DNA of 64,000 bases from Pseudotamlana agarivorans (GTDB lineage: Bacteria; Bacteroidota; Bacteroidia; Flavobacteriales; Flavobacteriaceae): the NCBI RefSeq assembly GCF_018860245.1, contig NZ_JAHKPD010000012.1, forward strand, positions 496,001 through 560,000, read 5' to 3'. The position numbers were made by a program, and so were the translations under genes. Shown one piece after another: positions 52,251-62,234 of the stretch (its first letter is position 1; each line of letters opens with the position of its first letter). A model generated the notes under the pieces. That model saw nothing but the letters and a program-made list of their open reading frames with translations, ran no database searches and was not told where the DNA came from.

Positions 52251-53726
52251 ATGGGAAATTATTTTAACACACTATCGTTAAGAGATAAATTAGATCAATT
52301 GTCGAAGTGTAGATTCATGGACACTTCAGAGTTTGCTGATGGGGTGGACGCATTAAAAGGAAAGAAAATAGTAATCGTAGGCTGTGGAGCTCAAGGTTTA
52401 AATCAAGGTTTAAACATGAGAGATTCAGGATTAGATATTTCTTATGCTTTACGTGATGCTGCAATTGCAGAAAAACGTGCTTCTTTTGTTAATGCTTCAG
52501 AGAACGGATTTGTAGTAGGAACTTACCAAGAGGTAATTCCAACGGCAGATTTAGTTTTAAACTTAACGCCAGACAAGCAACACACTAACGTGGTTAAAGC
52601 GGTGATGCCTTTAATGAAAAAGGGAGCGACTTTAGCATATTCTCATGGTTTTAATATTGTTGAAGAAGGGATGCAAATCCGTGAAGATCTTACTGTAATT
52701 ATGGTGGCGCCTAAGTCTCCAGGTTCAGAAGTTCGTGAAGAATATAAAAGAGGATTTGGTGTGCCAACATTAATTGCGGTACACGAAGAAAACGATCCAG
52801 AAGGAAAAGGTTGGGCGCAAGCTAAGGCTTATGCTGTAGCAACCGGTGGTGATAAAGCGGGTGTATTAGCATCTTCTTTTATTGCTGAGGTGAAGTCTGA
52901 TTTAATGGGTGAGCAAACGATTCTTTGTGGTTTATTACAAACAGGTTCTATTTTATGTTTCGATAAAATGGTTGAAGAAGGCATCGAGCCAGGTTACGCT
53001 TCAAAATTAATTCAATACGGTTGGGAAACTGTAACTGAAGGTCTTAAATATGGTGGTGTAACTAACATGATGGATCGTCTTTCTAACGCAGCTAAAATTA
53101 AAGCATTTGAGTTGTCTGAAGAATTAAAAGATATCATGCGTCCGTTATTCCAAAAGCATATGGATGATATTATCGAAGGTCGTTTTTCTGCTGGAATGAT
53201 GGCAGATTGGGCTAATGATGATAAAGATTTATTAGGATGGAGAGCTGCAACAGCTGAAACTGCATTCGAAAAAACACCTGCTGGAGATGTTGAAATCACT
53301 GAGCAAGAGTACTACGATAATGGTGTACTTATGGTGGCTATGGTAAGAGCTGGTGTAGAATTAGCTTTTGAAGCTATGGTAGATTCAGGAATTATTGATG
53401 CTTCTGCTTACTACGAGTCTTTACACGAAACACCATTAATTGCTAACACGATCGCAAGAAAGAAATTATACGAAATGAACGCTGTGATTTCTGATACTGC
53501 TGAGTACGGTTGTTACTTATTCGATCACGCTTGTAAGCCTTTATTAGCCGATTTCATGAAAACTGTTGGTACAGATGTTATAGGTAAAGCTTATGCTAAA
53601 GACAACGGTGAAGGTGTAGATAACGCTAAACTTATTGCTGTAAACAAAGCCTTAAGAAATCACCCAGTTGAAAAAGTAGGTGAATTTTTAAGAGCATCTA
53701 TGACGGCTATGAAGCCCATAGTTTAA
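52251..53726 (+). CDS. ilvC: Ketol-acid reductoisomerase (class II)
   Basis: IlvC isomerises and reduces acetolactate or acetohydroxybutyrate with NADPH. At 491 residues this is the long, class II form with a duplicated C-terminal knotted domain, as in E. coli. [21 protein letters not shown] is the Rossmann loop, [21 protein letters not shown] follows, and [12 protein letters not shown] contains acidic metal ligands. ilvA follows after 10 nt. Confidence 0.96.
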   Translation: MGNYFNTLSLRDKLDQLSKCRFMDTSEFADGVDALKGKKIVIVGCGAQGLNQGLNMRDSGLDISYALRDAAIAEKRASFVNASENGFVVGTYQEVIPTADLVLNLTPDKQHTNVVKAVMPLMKKGATLAYSHGFNIVEEGMQIREDLTVIMVAPKSPGSEVREEYKRGFGVPTLIAVHEENDPEGKGWAQAKAYAVATGGDKAGVLASSFIAEVKSDLMGEQTILCGLLQTGSILCFDKMVEEGIEPGYASKLIQYGWETVTEGLKYGGVTNMMDRLSNAAKIKAFELSEELKDIMRPLFQKHMDDIIEGRFSAGMMADWANDDKDLLGWRAATAETAFEKTPAGDVEITEQEYYDNGVLMVAMVRAGVELAFEAMVDSGIIDASAYYESLHETPLIANTIARKKLYEMNAVISDTAEYGCYLFDHACKPLLADFMKTVGTDVIGKAYAKDNGEGVDNAKLIAVNKALRNHPVEKVGEFLRASMTAMKPIV

Positions 53727-53736
53727 ATTTCATTTT

Positions 53737-54999
53737 ATGAACATGGGAAGCACATATTTTCCTAAGTTAAGTGATATAAAGGTAGCTGCCGATACGATTA
53801 AAAACGTATCGGCAGTTACGCCTTTAGGGCATAGCTTAAGGTACTCCAAACAGTTTGACGCAAACATTTATTTGAAGCGTGAAGACCTACAGCAAGTGCG
53901 TTCTTATAAAATTAGAGGTGCTTATAATAAGATCAGTTCTCTGACTTCTAAGCAATCCGAATGTGGCGTTGTTTGTGCAAGCGCAGGAAACCATGCCCAA
54001 GGTGTGGCCTTGTCCTGTAAATTGTTAAAAATTAAAGGCACCATTTTTATGCCAACGCCAACGCCGAAACAAAAATTGGAGCAGGTTGAAATGTTTGGCG
54101 AAGATTATATCGAAATCAAATTAGTTGGCGATACGTTTGATGATGCTAGTAAAGCAGCCATGCAGGAATGTGAGGCTCTAGACAAAACATTTATTCATCC
54201 TTTTGATGATCAAAAAGTGATTGAAGGACAAGCAACCGTGGGTTTAGAAATTTTAGAGCAGGCTGAAAGTCCAATTGATTATGTGTTTATTCCTATTGGC
54301 GGCGGCGGGCTGGCTTCTGGCTTATCTTCCGTTTTTAAAAAACTTTCTCCAAATACCAAAATCATAGGGGTCGAACCAAAAGGTGCACCTTCCATGACGG
54401 TTTCTATTGAAAACAATAAAAACACAGCATTAGATCAGATTGAAAAGTTTATTGATGGCGCAGCTGTAAAACGTGTTGGAGATTTAAATTTTGCTATTTG
54501 TAAAGAAAACTTAGATGCTACTATAACCGTTCCGGAAGGGAAAGTTTGTGAAACTATATTAGAACTTTATAATAAAGATGCTATTGTAGTAGAACCCGCT
54601 GGGGCTTTGAGTATTTCTGCTTTAGATTTCTATGCTGAAGACATAAAAGGTAAAAACGTAGTCTGCGTAGTTAGTGGTAGTAATAACGACATTACGAGAA
54701 CCCCAGAAATTAAAGAACGCGCACTCCTATATGCAAATTTGAAGCATTATTTCATTATTAACTTTCCGCAGCGTGCCGGAGCTTTAAAAGAATTTGTAGT
54801 TGATATTTTAGGTGAAAATGATGATATCACTTATTTTCAATATGCTAAAAAAACCAATAGAGAAAATGGCTCGGCGGTAGTAGGGGTTCAGCTAAAATCA
54901 GCTTCCGATTTAGAACCGCTTATTGCTAAGTTGAAACAGCGTAATTTCTATGGTGATTATTTAAATGACAAGCCCGATTTATTTCAGTTTTTAGTTTAA
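53737..54999 (+). CDS. ilvA: Threonine ammonia-lyase (threonine deaminase)
   Basis: IlvA converts threonine to 2-ketobutyrate, the entry to isoleucine. The 420-residue protein has PLP lysine in QQVRSYKIRGAYNKI, CASAGNHAQGVALSCK, the glycine loop PIGGGGLASGLSSV and a C-terminal ACT-like regulatory segment (YFIINFPQRAGALKEFVVDIL) with only one such domain. The ORF starts at 53737; an ATG at 53743 is an alternative. It is the last gene of the operon; no leuABCD genes are linked. Confidence 0.95.
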   Translation: MNMGSTYFPKLSDIKVAADTIKNVSAVTPLGHSLRYSKQFDANIYLKREDLQQVRSYKIRGAYNKISSLTSKQSECGVVCASAGNHAQGVALSCKLLKIKGTIFMPTPTPKQKLEQVEMFGEDYIEIKLVGDTFDDASKAAMQECEALDKTFIHPFDDQKVIEGQATVGLEILEQAESPIDYVFIPIGGGGLASGLSSVFKKLSPNTKIIGVEPKGAPSMTVSIENNKNTALDQIEKFIDGAAVKRVGDLNFAICKENLDATITVPEGKVCETILELYNKDAIVVEPAGALSISALDFYAEDIKGKNVVCVVSGSNNDITRTPEIKERALLYANLKHYFIINFPQRAGALKEFVVDILGENDDITYFQYAKKTNRENGSAVVGVQLKSASDLEPLIAKLKQRNFYGDYLNDKPDLFQFLV

Positions 55000-55151
55000 A
55001 ATTTACAAAAACTCCCGCAAACGTTTTCGTTTCACTTCTTCAAAATATCAATGGTTTATCTGTCAGTTTATACTAAAATTTAGTTACTTTGAGGGTAAAT
55101 GTCATGTCTGTTATGTAACATAAAACAAAAGCATAGCGTTAAACATGCTAA

Positions 55152-56756
55152 ATGATAGATAAAATGAAAACAAGTTTTCAGGAAATTCCAGAAGCGTATA
55201 AAATAAAATCACTTTTACATCAAAACACTTACCTCGTTAATGGCGAGTTAAAGGCTTGGGAAGGCGATACGGCCGAAGTGTATTCAACTATTTCATCAAC
55301 TCCAGAGTACAAACCAACCCTTTTAGGGACTATTCCTCAATTGGGCGAGAAAGAAGCTTTAGAGGTTCTGGATTCAGCAACTTCTGCTTACGATAACGGG
55401 AAAGGCTTATGGCCAACGATGAAAGTAGCCGATAGAATTGCCTGTATGGAAACGTTTGTAGAGCAAATGAAAACCAAGCGTGAAGAAGTTGTGAAACTTC
55501 TAATGTGGGAGATCGGGAAGAATTTGCCAGATTCTGAAAAAGAATTCGATAGAACCGTAGAATATATTTACGATACCATTGAAGCTTACAAACAAATTGA
55601 TAGAGATTCAGCAAAATTTGAAAAACACGCCGGTGTTTACGCACATATTCGTCGTGGACCATTAGGTGTCGTTTTATGTTTGGGGCCTTATAATTACCCA
55701 TTAAACGAAACATTTGCACTGTTAATTCCAGCTTTAATTATGGGGAATCCTGTAATTTTTAAGCCTGCAAAACATGGTGTTTTATTAATTACACCATTAT
55801 TAGAAGCCTTTCAAAGTAGTTTTCCAGAAGGGGTTGTAAACATTGTATACGGTCGAGGTCGTGTACTTGCTGCGCCAATTATGAAATCTGGAGCTATTGA
55901 TGTTTTGGCTTTAATTGGAAACAGTAAATCTGCTAACATACTTCAAGGTCAGCACCCAAAAGGGAACCGTTTACGTATGGTTTTAGGGTTGGAAGCTAAA
56001 AATCCAGCCATTGTTTTACCTGATGCCGATTTAGATTTAGCCGTGGATGAGTGTATTGCGGGCACCCTGTCTTTTAACGGGCAACGTTGTACGGCATTAA
56101 AAGTACTTTATGTTCACGAATCGGTTGTTGAGGAATTTAATAGACGTTTTGCTTATAAAGTAGATCAACTTAAATTTGGAAACCCTTGGGAAGAAGGTGC
56201 AAAATTAACGCCGCTTCCAGAAGCTGAAAAACCAGCTTATATTCAAGAATTAATTGATGATGCCCTAGAAAACGGTGCAAAAATTTTAAATAATAAAGGT
56301 GGTGAAACTAGCGAGAATTATATTTTCCCTGCCGTTTTATATCCAGTTTCTAAAGACATGCGTGTTTATAAAGAGGAGCAATTCGGACCAGTAATTCCGG
56401 TGATTCCTTTTTCAGATATTGAAGAGCCTTTAGATGATATGGCCGAGTCTGATTATGGACAACAAGTGAGTTTATTCGGAAAAAACATTCATACACTTTC
56501 ACCGCTAATCGATACTTTAGTAAACCTAGTTTGTCGTGTGAATTTAAACAGTTCTTGTCAGCGTGGACCAGATGTGTATCCGTTTACAGGTCGTAAAGAT
56601 TCCGCTTCCGGTACTTTAAGTGTGTATGATGCGTTACGTTCTTTTTCTATTAGAACCTTTGTGGCTTCAAAAGACAACGAATATAATAACGCGATTTTAA
56701 CCGAGTTGTTAGAAAGAAAAACATCTAACTTCATTAGTACCGATTATATTTTATAA
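55152..56756 (+). CDS. gapN: NADP-dependent glyceraldehyde-3-phosphate dehydrogenase (non-phosphorylating)
   Basis: This 534-residue aldehyde dehydrogenase superfamily member has [40 protein letters not shown], typical of the GapN group. Catalytic glutamate lies in [16 protein letters not shown] and catalytic cysteine in [14 protein letters not shown]. It oxidises glyceraldehyde 3-phosphate directly to 3-phosphoglycerate, making NADPH for biosynthesis. An ATG four codons in (55164) is an equally good start. It is monocistronic. Confidence 0.88.
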   Translation: MIDKMKTSFQEIPEAYKIKSLLHQNTYLVNGELKAWEGDTAEVYSTISSTPEYKPTLLGTIPQLGEKEALEVLDSATSAYDNGKGLWPTMKVADRIACMETFVEQMKTKREEVVKLLMWEIGKNLPDSEKEFDRTVEYIYDTIEAYKQIDRDSAKFEKHAGVYAHIRRGPLGVVLCLGPYNYPLNETFALLIPALIMGNPVIFKPAKHGVLLITPLLEAFQSSFPEGVVNIVYGRGRVLAAPIMKSGAIDVLALIGNSKSANILQGQHPKGNRLRMVLGLEAKNPAIVLPDADLDLAVDECIAGTLSFNGQRCTALKVLYVHESVVEEFNRRFAYKVDQLKFGNPWEEGAKLTPLPEAEKPAYIQELIDDALENGAKILNNKGGETSENYIFPAVLYPVSKDMRVYKEEQFGPVIPVIPFSDIEEPLDDMAESDYGQQVSLFGKNIHTLSPLIDTLVNLVCRVNLNSSCQRGPDVYPFTGRKDSASGTLSVYDALRSFSIRTFVASKDNEYNNAILTELLERKTSNFISTDYIL

Positions 56757-56880
56757 TTTTTTAAGTAAATTTCTTATTTTTTGGTTTAATATTTTTCATT
56801 GAAAGAAAACGCACTTTTAAGATTGTTTATAATCATATATTTAACCGCCGAATGGTCTAAATAATTAATACAAATCAAAA

Positions 56881-57390
56881 ATGAAAACACTAAAATATCT
56901 GGTACTTTCTATAATATCATGCCTTGTAGTTGTTGGTTGTGGTGATAAGAAAGAAAAGAAAAAAGAAGGATTTACTTATGAAAACACCACAAACTCGACA
57001 AAAGAAGTTGTAAATAGTCCTAACGATGTGGTTTTAACTTCTAATGATGCCATGCAGTTTAATAAGCGGGAAATTAAAGTGCGATCAGGTTCTAAAGTGA
57101 AGCTTACTTTTAAGCATTTAGGGAAGATGGATAAAAATATTATGGGACATAATTTTGTGCTTTTAAAATCTGGTGTTGATTTGGTTGCTTTTGGAAACAA
57201 AGCAGCAACAGCAAGGGATTCAGGTTATATTCCAGATGATGGTGAAGCAGTCATTGCGCATACCAAACTTATTGGAGGTGGTGAAACAACTGTTATAGAG
57301 TTTGAAGCACCTGAAAAAGGAACTTATGATTTTCTATGTAGTTTCCCAGGGCATTTTGCTATAATGAAAGGAAAATTTATTGTGGAGTAA
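56881..57390 (+). CDS. Azurin-like blue copper lipoprotein
   Basis: This 169-residue periplasmic or membrane-anchored electron carrier has lipobox VVVGC (Cys20) and a charged linker, then an azurin domain. Copper ligands are visible as His in IMGHNFVLLK, Cys and His in FLCSFPGHFAIMKG, and Met in MKG. NDAMQFNKREIKV begins the cupredoxin fold. It probably shuttles electrons in respiration or resists oxidative stress. A terminator follows. Confidence 0.93.
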   Translation: MKTLKYLVLSIISCLVVVGCGDKKEKKKEGFTYENTTNSTKEVVNSPNDVVLTSNDAMQFNKREIKVRSGSKVKLTFKHLGKMDKNIMGHNFVLLKSGVDLVAFGNKAATARDSGYIPDDGEAVIAHTKLIGGGETTVIEFEAPEKGTYDFLCSFPGHFAIMKGKFIVE

Positions 57391-57413
57391 ATTTAATTAC
57401 CCATTTTAATTAT

Positions 57414-57470
57414 AAAAATCGTCTGTTAGGGAAGTACGTAGCTACGTCTTTCAAGATAGACGATTTTTTT
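57414..57470. terminator. Terminator hairpin after the azurin gene
   Basis: AAAAATCGTCT (57414-57424) pairs with AGACGATTTTT (57458-57468), followed by T bases. The loop contains a perfect palindrome ACGTAGCTACGT (57436-57447). Confidence 0.8.
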
Positions 57471-57475
57471 TAAGG

Positions 57476-57589
57476 TTATAATTCTAAAATCTCGATAGCC
57501 TTAAACTCTACAGGATGACTTTCACTTTGTAAAACATTATAGCCGCTTTCGGTTGGCTGGGCTGGGTTGTCATTGCCACCTAAAAGTTT
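57476..57589 (-). pseudogene. Possible C-terminal remnant of a DUF1080 (3-keto-disaccharide hydrolase-like) gene
   Basis: A 37-codon open stretch on the minus strand reads LLGGNDNPAQPTESGYNV, then LQSESHPVEFKAIEILEL and stop, with a TGA immediately upstream. The ending (LQSE...PVEFKAIEIL.L) resembles the conserved C-terminus of DUF1080 glycoside-processing proteins, in which xLQSEGxxVxFRNIxxxxL is common. No start codon or remaining domain is present. DUF1080 genes commonly accompany GMC oxidoreductase and Gfo/Idh genes, which fits the locus. Confidence 0.4.
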
Positions 57590-57609
57590 TCATTGTAAAC
57601 TTAGTGTTT

Positions 57610-58239
57610 TTACAAAGACCAAGCTCTACCTTGAGAGATTTCTTCTACCGAAACACAGCCTTGTTGCATGCCAGGAATGGGATCATAGGCAAGAACATTT
57701 TCTCCAATTTCTTCCGAAGTACAATACCCAAAAATAGCATAGTATCTGGTGGATAGTAAAAATTTATACATACTAAATTTTTCCATTTCAGATGCTGCAA
57801 GGTCTTTCATGTTTTGTTTTTGTTGCCGCATTAACGCTTTGGTTTCTTCGGGCGAAAGACTAAAGTACTCGTCTAAAAGCGGTTTAAAATCCTCTTTTGT
57901 ACCTTCTAAAACCGCCTTATTCGATTTTTTTTGAAAGGCGGAAGCAAATAGTTGTGCCCCTTTTTTAAAGTGTTCTTGGTTTTGCGTCGTTTCTACCTCT
58001 TGATACATACTGTCTAGAAATTGTGGTGTGTTAATTTCTACTGCGCCTGGTGTATCGGTTTTAGGAATAAAGAGGTCGGTTAACTGAATAACGAGGTGTT
58101 TTTCTTCTTCCGAAAGGAAAAGCGGTTTCCAAGTTTCTGTTTGATTTTGGCAAGAGGCTAACAAATGCATTATGGTTGGGGTTGCTACTGCAAATCCAAT
58201 ACCTTTGGTCAAGTTTTTTAATGCCGTTCGTCTGTTCAT
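57610..58239 (-). CDS. Gluconate 2-dehydrogenase subunit 3 family protein
   Basis: This 209-residue protein starts MNRRTALKNLTKGIGFAVATP, a twin-arginine-like leader (NRRT rather than the full RRxFLK), and its Ala-rich segment precedes a cysteine in LLASCQNQ, so it may be an exported lipoprotein. The body matches the small-subunit family (LSEEEKHLVIQLTDLFIPKTDTPGA). Such subunits partner FAD-containing GMC dehydrogenases and help export them. It directly follows the GMC gene (3 nt gap). Confidence 0.85.
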   Translation of the reverse strand: MNRRTALKNLTKGIGFAVATPTIMHLLASCQNQTETWKPLFLSEEEKHLVIQLTDLFIPKTDTPGAVEINTPQFLDSMYQEVETTQNQEHFKKGAQLFASAFQKKSNKAVLEGTKEDFKPLLDEYFSLSPEETKALMRQQKQNMKDLAASEMEKFSMYKFLLSTRYYAIFGYCTSEEIGENVLAYDPIPGMQQGCVSVEEISQGRAWSL

Positions 58240-58242
58240 GGT

Positions 58243-59967
58243 TTAGCTGTTTTTTGAGTTTTTAAAAGTTTTTGCTGCATGATTAGCCGCTCGAGCAGTA
58301 ATCGCCATATAGGTAAGCGATGGGTTTTGACAAGCAGAAGAAGTCATACAAGACCCATCGGTTACATATACATTTGGAACGGTATGCACTTGGTTATTTT
58401 TGTTTAAAACCGATGTTTTAGGGTCGCGTCCCATACGCGCGGTTCCCATTTCGTGTATGCAGGCTCCTGGAATGGCTTTGCCCATGTGGCCATTTACATT
58501 TTTATACCCTGCAGATTTTAGCATAGCAACCGCTTGGTCGCGCATGTCAATACGCATTTTAATTTCATTTTCTTTTACTTCGGCATCAAAAGTAACGGTA
58601 GGCAAGCCCCAAGAATCTAACTTATCATAATCTAAAACGATCTTGTTTTCATGGTACGGTAAGCATTCTCCAAAACCGCCCAAACCAACGGTCCATGGGC
58701 CTGGTTTTAAAATATCCTTTTTTAAATCTTCACCATAACTTAGCTCCGAGACAGCGTGTTTCCAGTTGGTTCTACTAGCTCCACCTTGGTAGCCATAACC
58801 CCTAAGGAAGTCTTTTTGGTCGGTTTTTTCATCGCCAAGGTTTCTAAAACGTGGAATATAAAAACCATTCGGGCGTTTTCCTTTATAATATTTGTCTTCA
58901 AAACCATCTACCTGAGCCGATGCGCCAACCGCATAGTGATGGTCCATTAAATTATGTCCTAATTCCCCTGAATCATTCCCGAGTCCGTTAGGGAAACGCT
59001 CCGATTTGGATTGCATTAATATGGAAGTAGAAGCTATTGTAGAAGCGCAACAGAATACAATATCTGCTTTAAAGAAAAATGTTTCTTTGGTTTCTGCGTC
59101 CATCACTTTTACGCCGGTAGCTTTTTTTAAGTTGTCATCATAAACAATTTCATAGGCAATAGAATTTGGTCTTAGGTGCATATTTCCTGTGCGTTCTGCA
59201 GCTGGAAGCGTGGAAGAGTTACTGCTAAAATAGCCTCCAAAAGGGCAACCGCGAATACAGCGATTTCTATACTGGCATTTGCTTCTCCCTGCGCGGGCTT
59301 TATCTCCTGTAATATGCGCTGCCCTACCAATAGTTAGTAATCGGTCGTCAAAATTACTAGCAATGCTAGATTTTAAATCTTCTTCTACACAATTTAGTTC
59401 CATTGGTGGTTCTAGTTTACCATCGGGAAGCTGTGGTAGTCCTAGGTTTTCACCTGAAACCCCAATAAACGCTTCTACCTTATCGTACCAAGGCGCTAAA
59501 TCATCGTAGCGAATAGGCCAATCTACCCCATGGCCGTCTTTTTTGTTGGCTTCAAAATCTAAATCACTTAATCGATAAGATTGTTTTCCCCACATAATAG
59601 ACCGACCACCAACATGGTAGCCGCGTATCCATAGGTAATCCTTTTCTTCATTGTATGGATGTTTTACATCGTCCACAAACCAGTGTTTGGTAGCTGGTTT
59701 AGTTAAAGCGCCTCTCCAGAGTTTTCTTTGGTTGTGCTGGTTGTTTGTTTCGTCAGGATGCTGTTTTTCACGGTGTTTAAAATCCCAAGGGTCCATATAC
59801 ATGGTAGGGTAATCTTCAATATGTTTAACCATCCGTCCACGCTCTAAAACCAAGGTTTTAAGCCCTTGCTCACATAGTTCTTTTGCTGCCCATCCGCCGC
59901 TAATTCCAGTGCCAATAACTATGGCGTCGTATTTTTCTGGATGCTCTTTAATAGGTTTGTTATTCAT
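58243..59967 (-). CDS. GMC family oxidoreductase (large subunit of a sugar/glycoside dehydrogenase)
   Basis: This 574-residue FAD enzyme has the N-terminal Rossmann loop YDAIVIGTGISGGWAAKELCEQG, the GRSIMWGKQSYRLSDLDFE segment and the C-terminal HEMGTARMGRDPKTSVLN and NVYVTDGSCMTSSACQNPSLTYMAITARAA of the GMC C-terminal domain. The start is placed at 59967 (MNNKPIKEHPEK); 39 residues of upstream open frame are unlike the family. The enzyme lacks its own signal, and the adjacent subunit 3 presumably guides export. It is divergent from the AraC regulator with overlapping upstream regions. Confidence 0.88.
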   Translation of the reverse strand: MNNKPIKEHPEKYDAIVIGTGISGGWAAKELCEQGLKTLVLERGRMVKHIEDYPTMYMDPWDFKHREKQHPDETNNQHNQRKLWRGALTKPATKHWFVDDVKHPYNEEKDYLWIRGYHVGGRSIMWGKQSYRLSDLDFEANKKDGHGVDWPIRYDDLAPWYDKVEAFIGVSGENLGLPQLPDGKLEPPMELNCVEEDLKSSIASNFDDRLLTIGRAAHITGDKARAGRSKCQYRNRCIRGCPFGGYFSSNSSTLPAAERTGNMHLRPNSIAYEIVYDDNLKKATGVKVMDAETKETFFFKADIVFCCASTIASTSILMQSKSERFPNGLGNDSGELGHNLMDHHYAVGASAQVDGFEDKYYKGKRPNGFYIPRFRNLGDEKTDQKDFLRGYGYQGGASRTNWKHAVSELSYGEDLKKDILKPGPWTVGLGGFGECLPYHENKIVLDYDKLDSWGLPTVTFDAEVKENEIKMRIDMRDQAVAMLKSAGYKNVNGHMGKAIPGACIHEMGTARMGRDPKTSVLNKNNQVHTVPNVYVTDGSCMTSSACQNPSLTYMAITARAANHAAKTFKNSKNS

Positions 59968-60100
59968 CTCTTTGGTGGTTTGTTGTTGATTAGTTGGTAT
60001 AACACAGAAAAAAGTGTCAATAAAATAAAATATGATGTAAATTTTTCTGTAGAATGGAAAAATAGCTATTTTGCAGCTATTCAATGTTCAAAATTTTTCA

Positions 60101-61144
60101 GTGAAACTAACTATACAGGAAATAAAACCATTTGAAGGCGAAGGTGTAGTATATCATGCGGATACCTGTGTGCCTTTAATTGATGCTTTTGAACGAAAAA
60201 AACTCAAATTTAAAGCCTTGGCTAGGCATACTTATCCTGGAGATCGATTGGATGAAAATACTTTGGGACTAAATAGTATCGGGTATTGGGATGCTAACGA
60301 GCCACAAGACTGGGGGCTGGATTGGCATCGCAACGAAGGGATAGAATTTCATTTTTTAGAATCTGGAACCATGCCCTACGCCCAGGAGGGAAGGGAAGTG
60401 GAGCTTACGCCAAACCATTTAACAATTACGAGACCTTGGGAAGCGCATAAGGTGGGGAACCCGCATATTGGTATGGGGAAATTTTACTGGGTTATAATCG
60501 ATTTGGGGGTTCGTAGGCCGCACCAAGATTGGGTTTGGCCAGATTGGATTACTTTAACTAAAGCGGATTTAGCTCGTTTAACTACTATTTTAAGACAGAA
60601 TAAAAAGTCTATTTTAAAAACCGATTCCCGTTTTAGAGATTGTTTTAAACGAATTAATAACGCTGTAAATACCGATAAAAATGGCAGTAATGCTTCTAGA
60701 ATACGGTTGCTGATTAACTATTTACTGATTTTGATTTTAGATTTATTAAATTCAGAAAATATTGTTTTAAACGAATCGCTAACCGATAGCTCTAGAAGTG
60801 TACAGTATTTTTTGAAAGAATTAGAAAAAAGTTTGGCAGAACAATGGACTATTGAGTTGATGGCGAAATCGGCAGGTGTTGGATTAACCAGATTTACCCA
60901 TCATTGTAAGCGGCTAACTAACCTAACACCCATGCGTTATTTAACTATTAGGCGGTTGGAAATGTCTAAAGAAATTTTGAAAAACGAGCCAGGGCTTACT
61001 ATTAGTGAAGTGGCATATATGTGTGGTTTTACAACGAGCCAGTATTTTTCTACCGTGTTTAAAAAACATGAAAAGTGTTCGCCAAACGAGTATCGCATGC
61101 GTTTTCGCGTGGCAGAAAATATAAGTGCTTATCTAGAATTGTGA
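60101..61144 (+). CDS. AraC family transcriptional regulator
   Basis: This 347-residue regulator has an N-terminal cupin-like sensor region (EFHFLESGTMPYAQEGREVELTPNHLTITRPWEAHKVG, a typical sugar-sensing arm). A C-terminal pair of helix-turn-helix motifs follows (IELMAKSAGVGLTRFTHHCKRLTNLTPMRYL and ISEVAYMCGFTTSQYFSTVFKKHEKCSPNEYR). A GTG start at 60101 (protein begins VKLTIQEI) is likely; a TTG ten codons earlier is open too. It is divergent from the GMC gene and probably controls both sides of the locus. Confidence 0.85.
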   Translation: MKLTIQEIKPFEGEGVVYHADTCVPLIDAFERKKLKFKALARHTYPGDRLDENTLGLNSIGYWDANEPQDWGLDWHRNEGIEFHFLESGTMPYAQEGREVELTPNHLTITRPWEAHKVGNPHIGMGKFYWVIIDLGVRRPHQDWVWPDWITLTKADLARLTTILRQNKKSILKTDSRFRDCFKRINNAVNTDKNGSNASRIRLLINYLLILILDLLNSENIVLNESLTDSSRSVQYFLKELEKSLAEQWTIELMAKSAGVGLTRFTHHCKRLTNLTPMRYLTIRRLEMSKEILKNEPGLTISEVAYMCGFTTSQYFSTVFKKHEKCSPNEYRMRFRVAENISAYLEL

Positions 61145-61245
61145 TTTTGTTCAAATTCTTTCACTGAATAAAAATAAACAGTAAGATTCCTTTTTTTATA
61201 TAATTTCACGTGCCTACTTTATTATGGTAATTAAAAAATAAAGGT

Positions 61246-62208
61246 GTGAAACGTAGAGATTTTATTGTAAAAACATCGCAATCCAGTTTGGCTTTGGCTG
61301 CTTTGGGCTTGTATGCTTGTAAACAATCTGAAAAAGAAGCTACGGTTCCTGGGTTGGAAAAGGTAGTTCGCGATATTCCTTTATTTTTTAATATTTCTTT
61401 AGCCCAATGGTCTTTGCACCGTGCTTTGTTTGCGGGGAAAATGGATCCCCTAGATTTTGCCGCGAAATCACGTGCCTTGGGGTGTACTGGTTTGGAATAT
61501 GTTAATGGATTTTATAAAGATAAGTCTAAAGATAAGGCATACTTAAAAGAAATGAACTCCCGTGCGGATGGGGAAGGCCAACAGAATCTACTTATTATGA
61601 TAGATGGCGAAGGAAATCTAGCCGATGCCAATACTTCAAAACGTTTGCAAGCCATAGAAAATCATTATAAATGGGTGGAAGCGGCGCATTTTTTGAGCTG
61701 CCAAGCCATTCGTGTAAATCTAGCTGGTGGCGTAGATAAAACAGATGCCCTAAAAGCTGGAGTGGATTCTTTGGAAAAACTTTCCGATTTCGCTAAAAAT
61801 GCCAATGTGAATGTACTGGTAGAAAACCATGGCGGCTTCTCTTCTAATGGAAATTGGATGACCGATGTGTTTTCAAAAGTAAAAAGAGAAAACTGTGGAA
61901 CCTTACCCGATTTTGGGAATTTCTGTATACAATATGATAAATATAGAAGGTGTTTGGAATCTTATGATCGATATAAGGGTATGAAACAATTGCTTCCTTT
62001 TGCGAAAGCGGTAAGTGCTAAATCGTACGAATTCGATGCACAAGGAAACGAAACCACTATAGATTATGGACGGGTGATGAAAATGGTACAAGAGGTAGGG
62101 TACACAGGATTTGTAGGTGTAGAATATGAAGGAATAAAAGTGCCAGAAGAAGAAGGAATCCGATTAACCAGGGATTTACTTATTAAAGTAGGGAAACAAT
62201 TATCCTAA
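61246..62208 (+). CDS. Sugar phosphate isomerase/epimerase (TIM barrel, Tat-like signal)
   Basis: This 320-residue xylose isomerase-like TIM barrel protein has the N-terminal MKRRDFIVKTSQSSLALAALGLYAC, a twin-arginine-type leader with a lipoprotein-like cysteine, so it is exported to the periplasm. ISLAQWSLHRALFAGKMDPLDFAAKSRALGCTGLEYV and VLVENHGGFSSN, with GYTGFVGVEYEG at the C-terminus, are typical. It starts with GTG at 61246 and precedes an MFS permease gene after 26 nt. It may act on an oxidised sugar made by the GMC enzyme. Confidence 0.85.
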   Translation: MKRRDFIVKTSQSSLALAALGLYACKQSEKEATVPGLEKVVRDIPLFFNISLAQWSLHRALFAGKMDPLDFAAKSRALGCTGLEYVNGFYKDKSKDKAYLKEMNSRADGEGQQNLLIMIDGEGNLADANTSKRLQAIENHYKWVEAAHFLSCQAIRVNLAGGVDKTDALKAGVDSLEKLSDFAKNANVNVLVENHGGFSSNGNWMTDVFSKVKRENCGTLPDFGNFCIQYDKYRRCLESYDRYKGMKQLLPFAKAVSAKSYEFDAQGNETTIDYGRVMKMVQEVGYTGFVGVEYEGIKVPEEEGIRLTRDLLIKVGKQLS

Positions 62209-62234
62209 ACGAAACGAACTAAACTAAATATACC

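Noticed and set aside
55330-55719. 129-codon minus-strand ORF inside gapN
   Set aside because: It is antisense to conserved aldehyde dehydrogenase codons, has no recognisable domain, and is explained by the codon bias of gapN.
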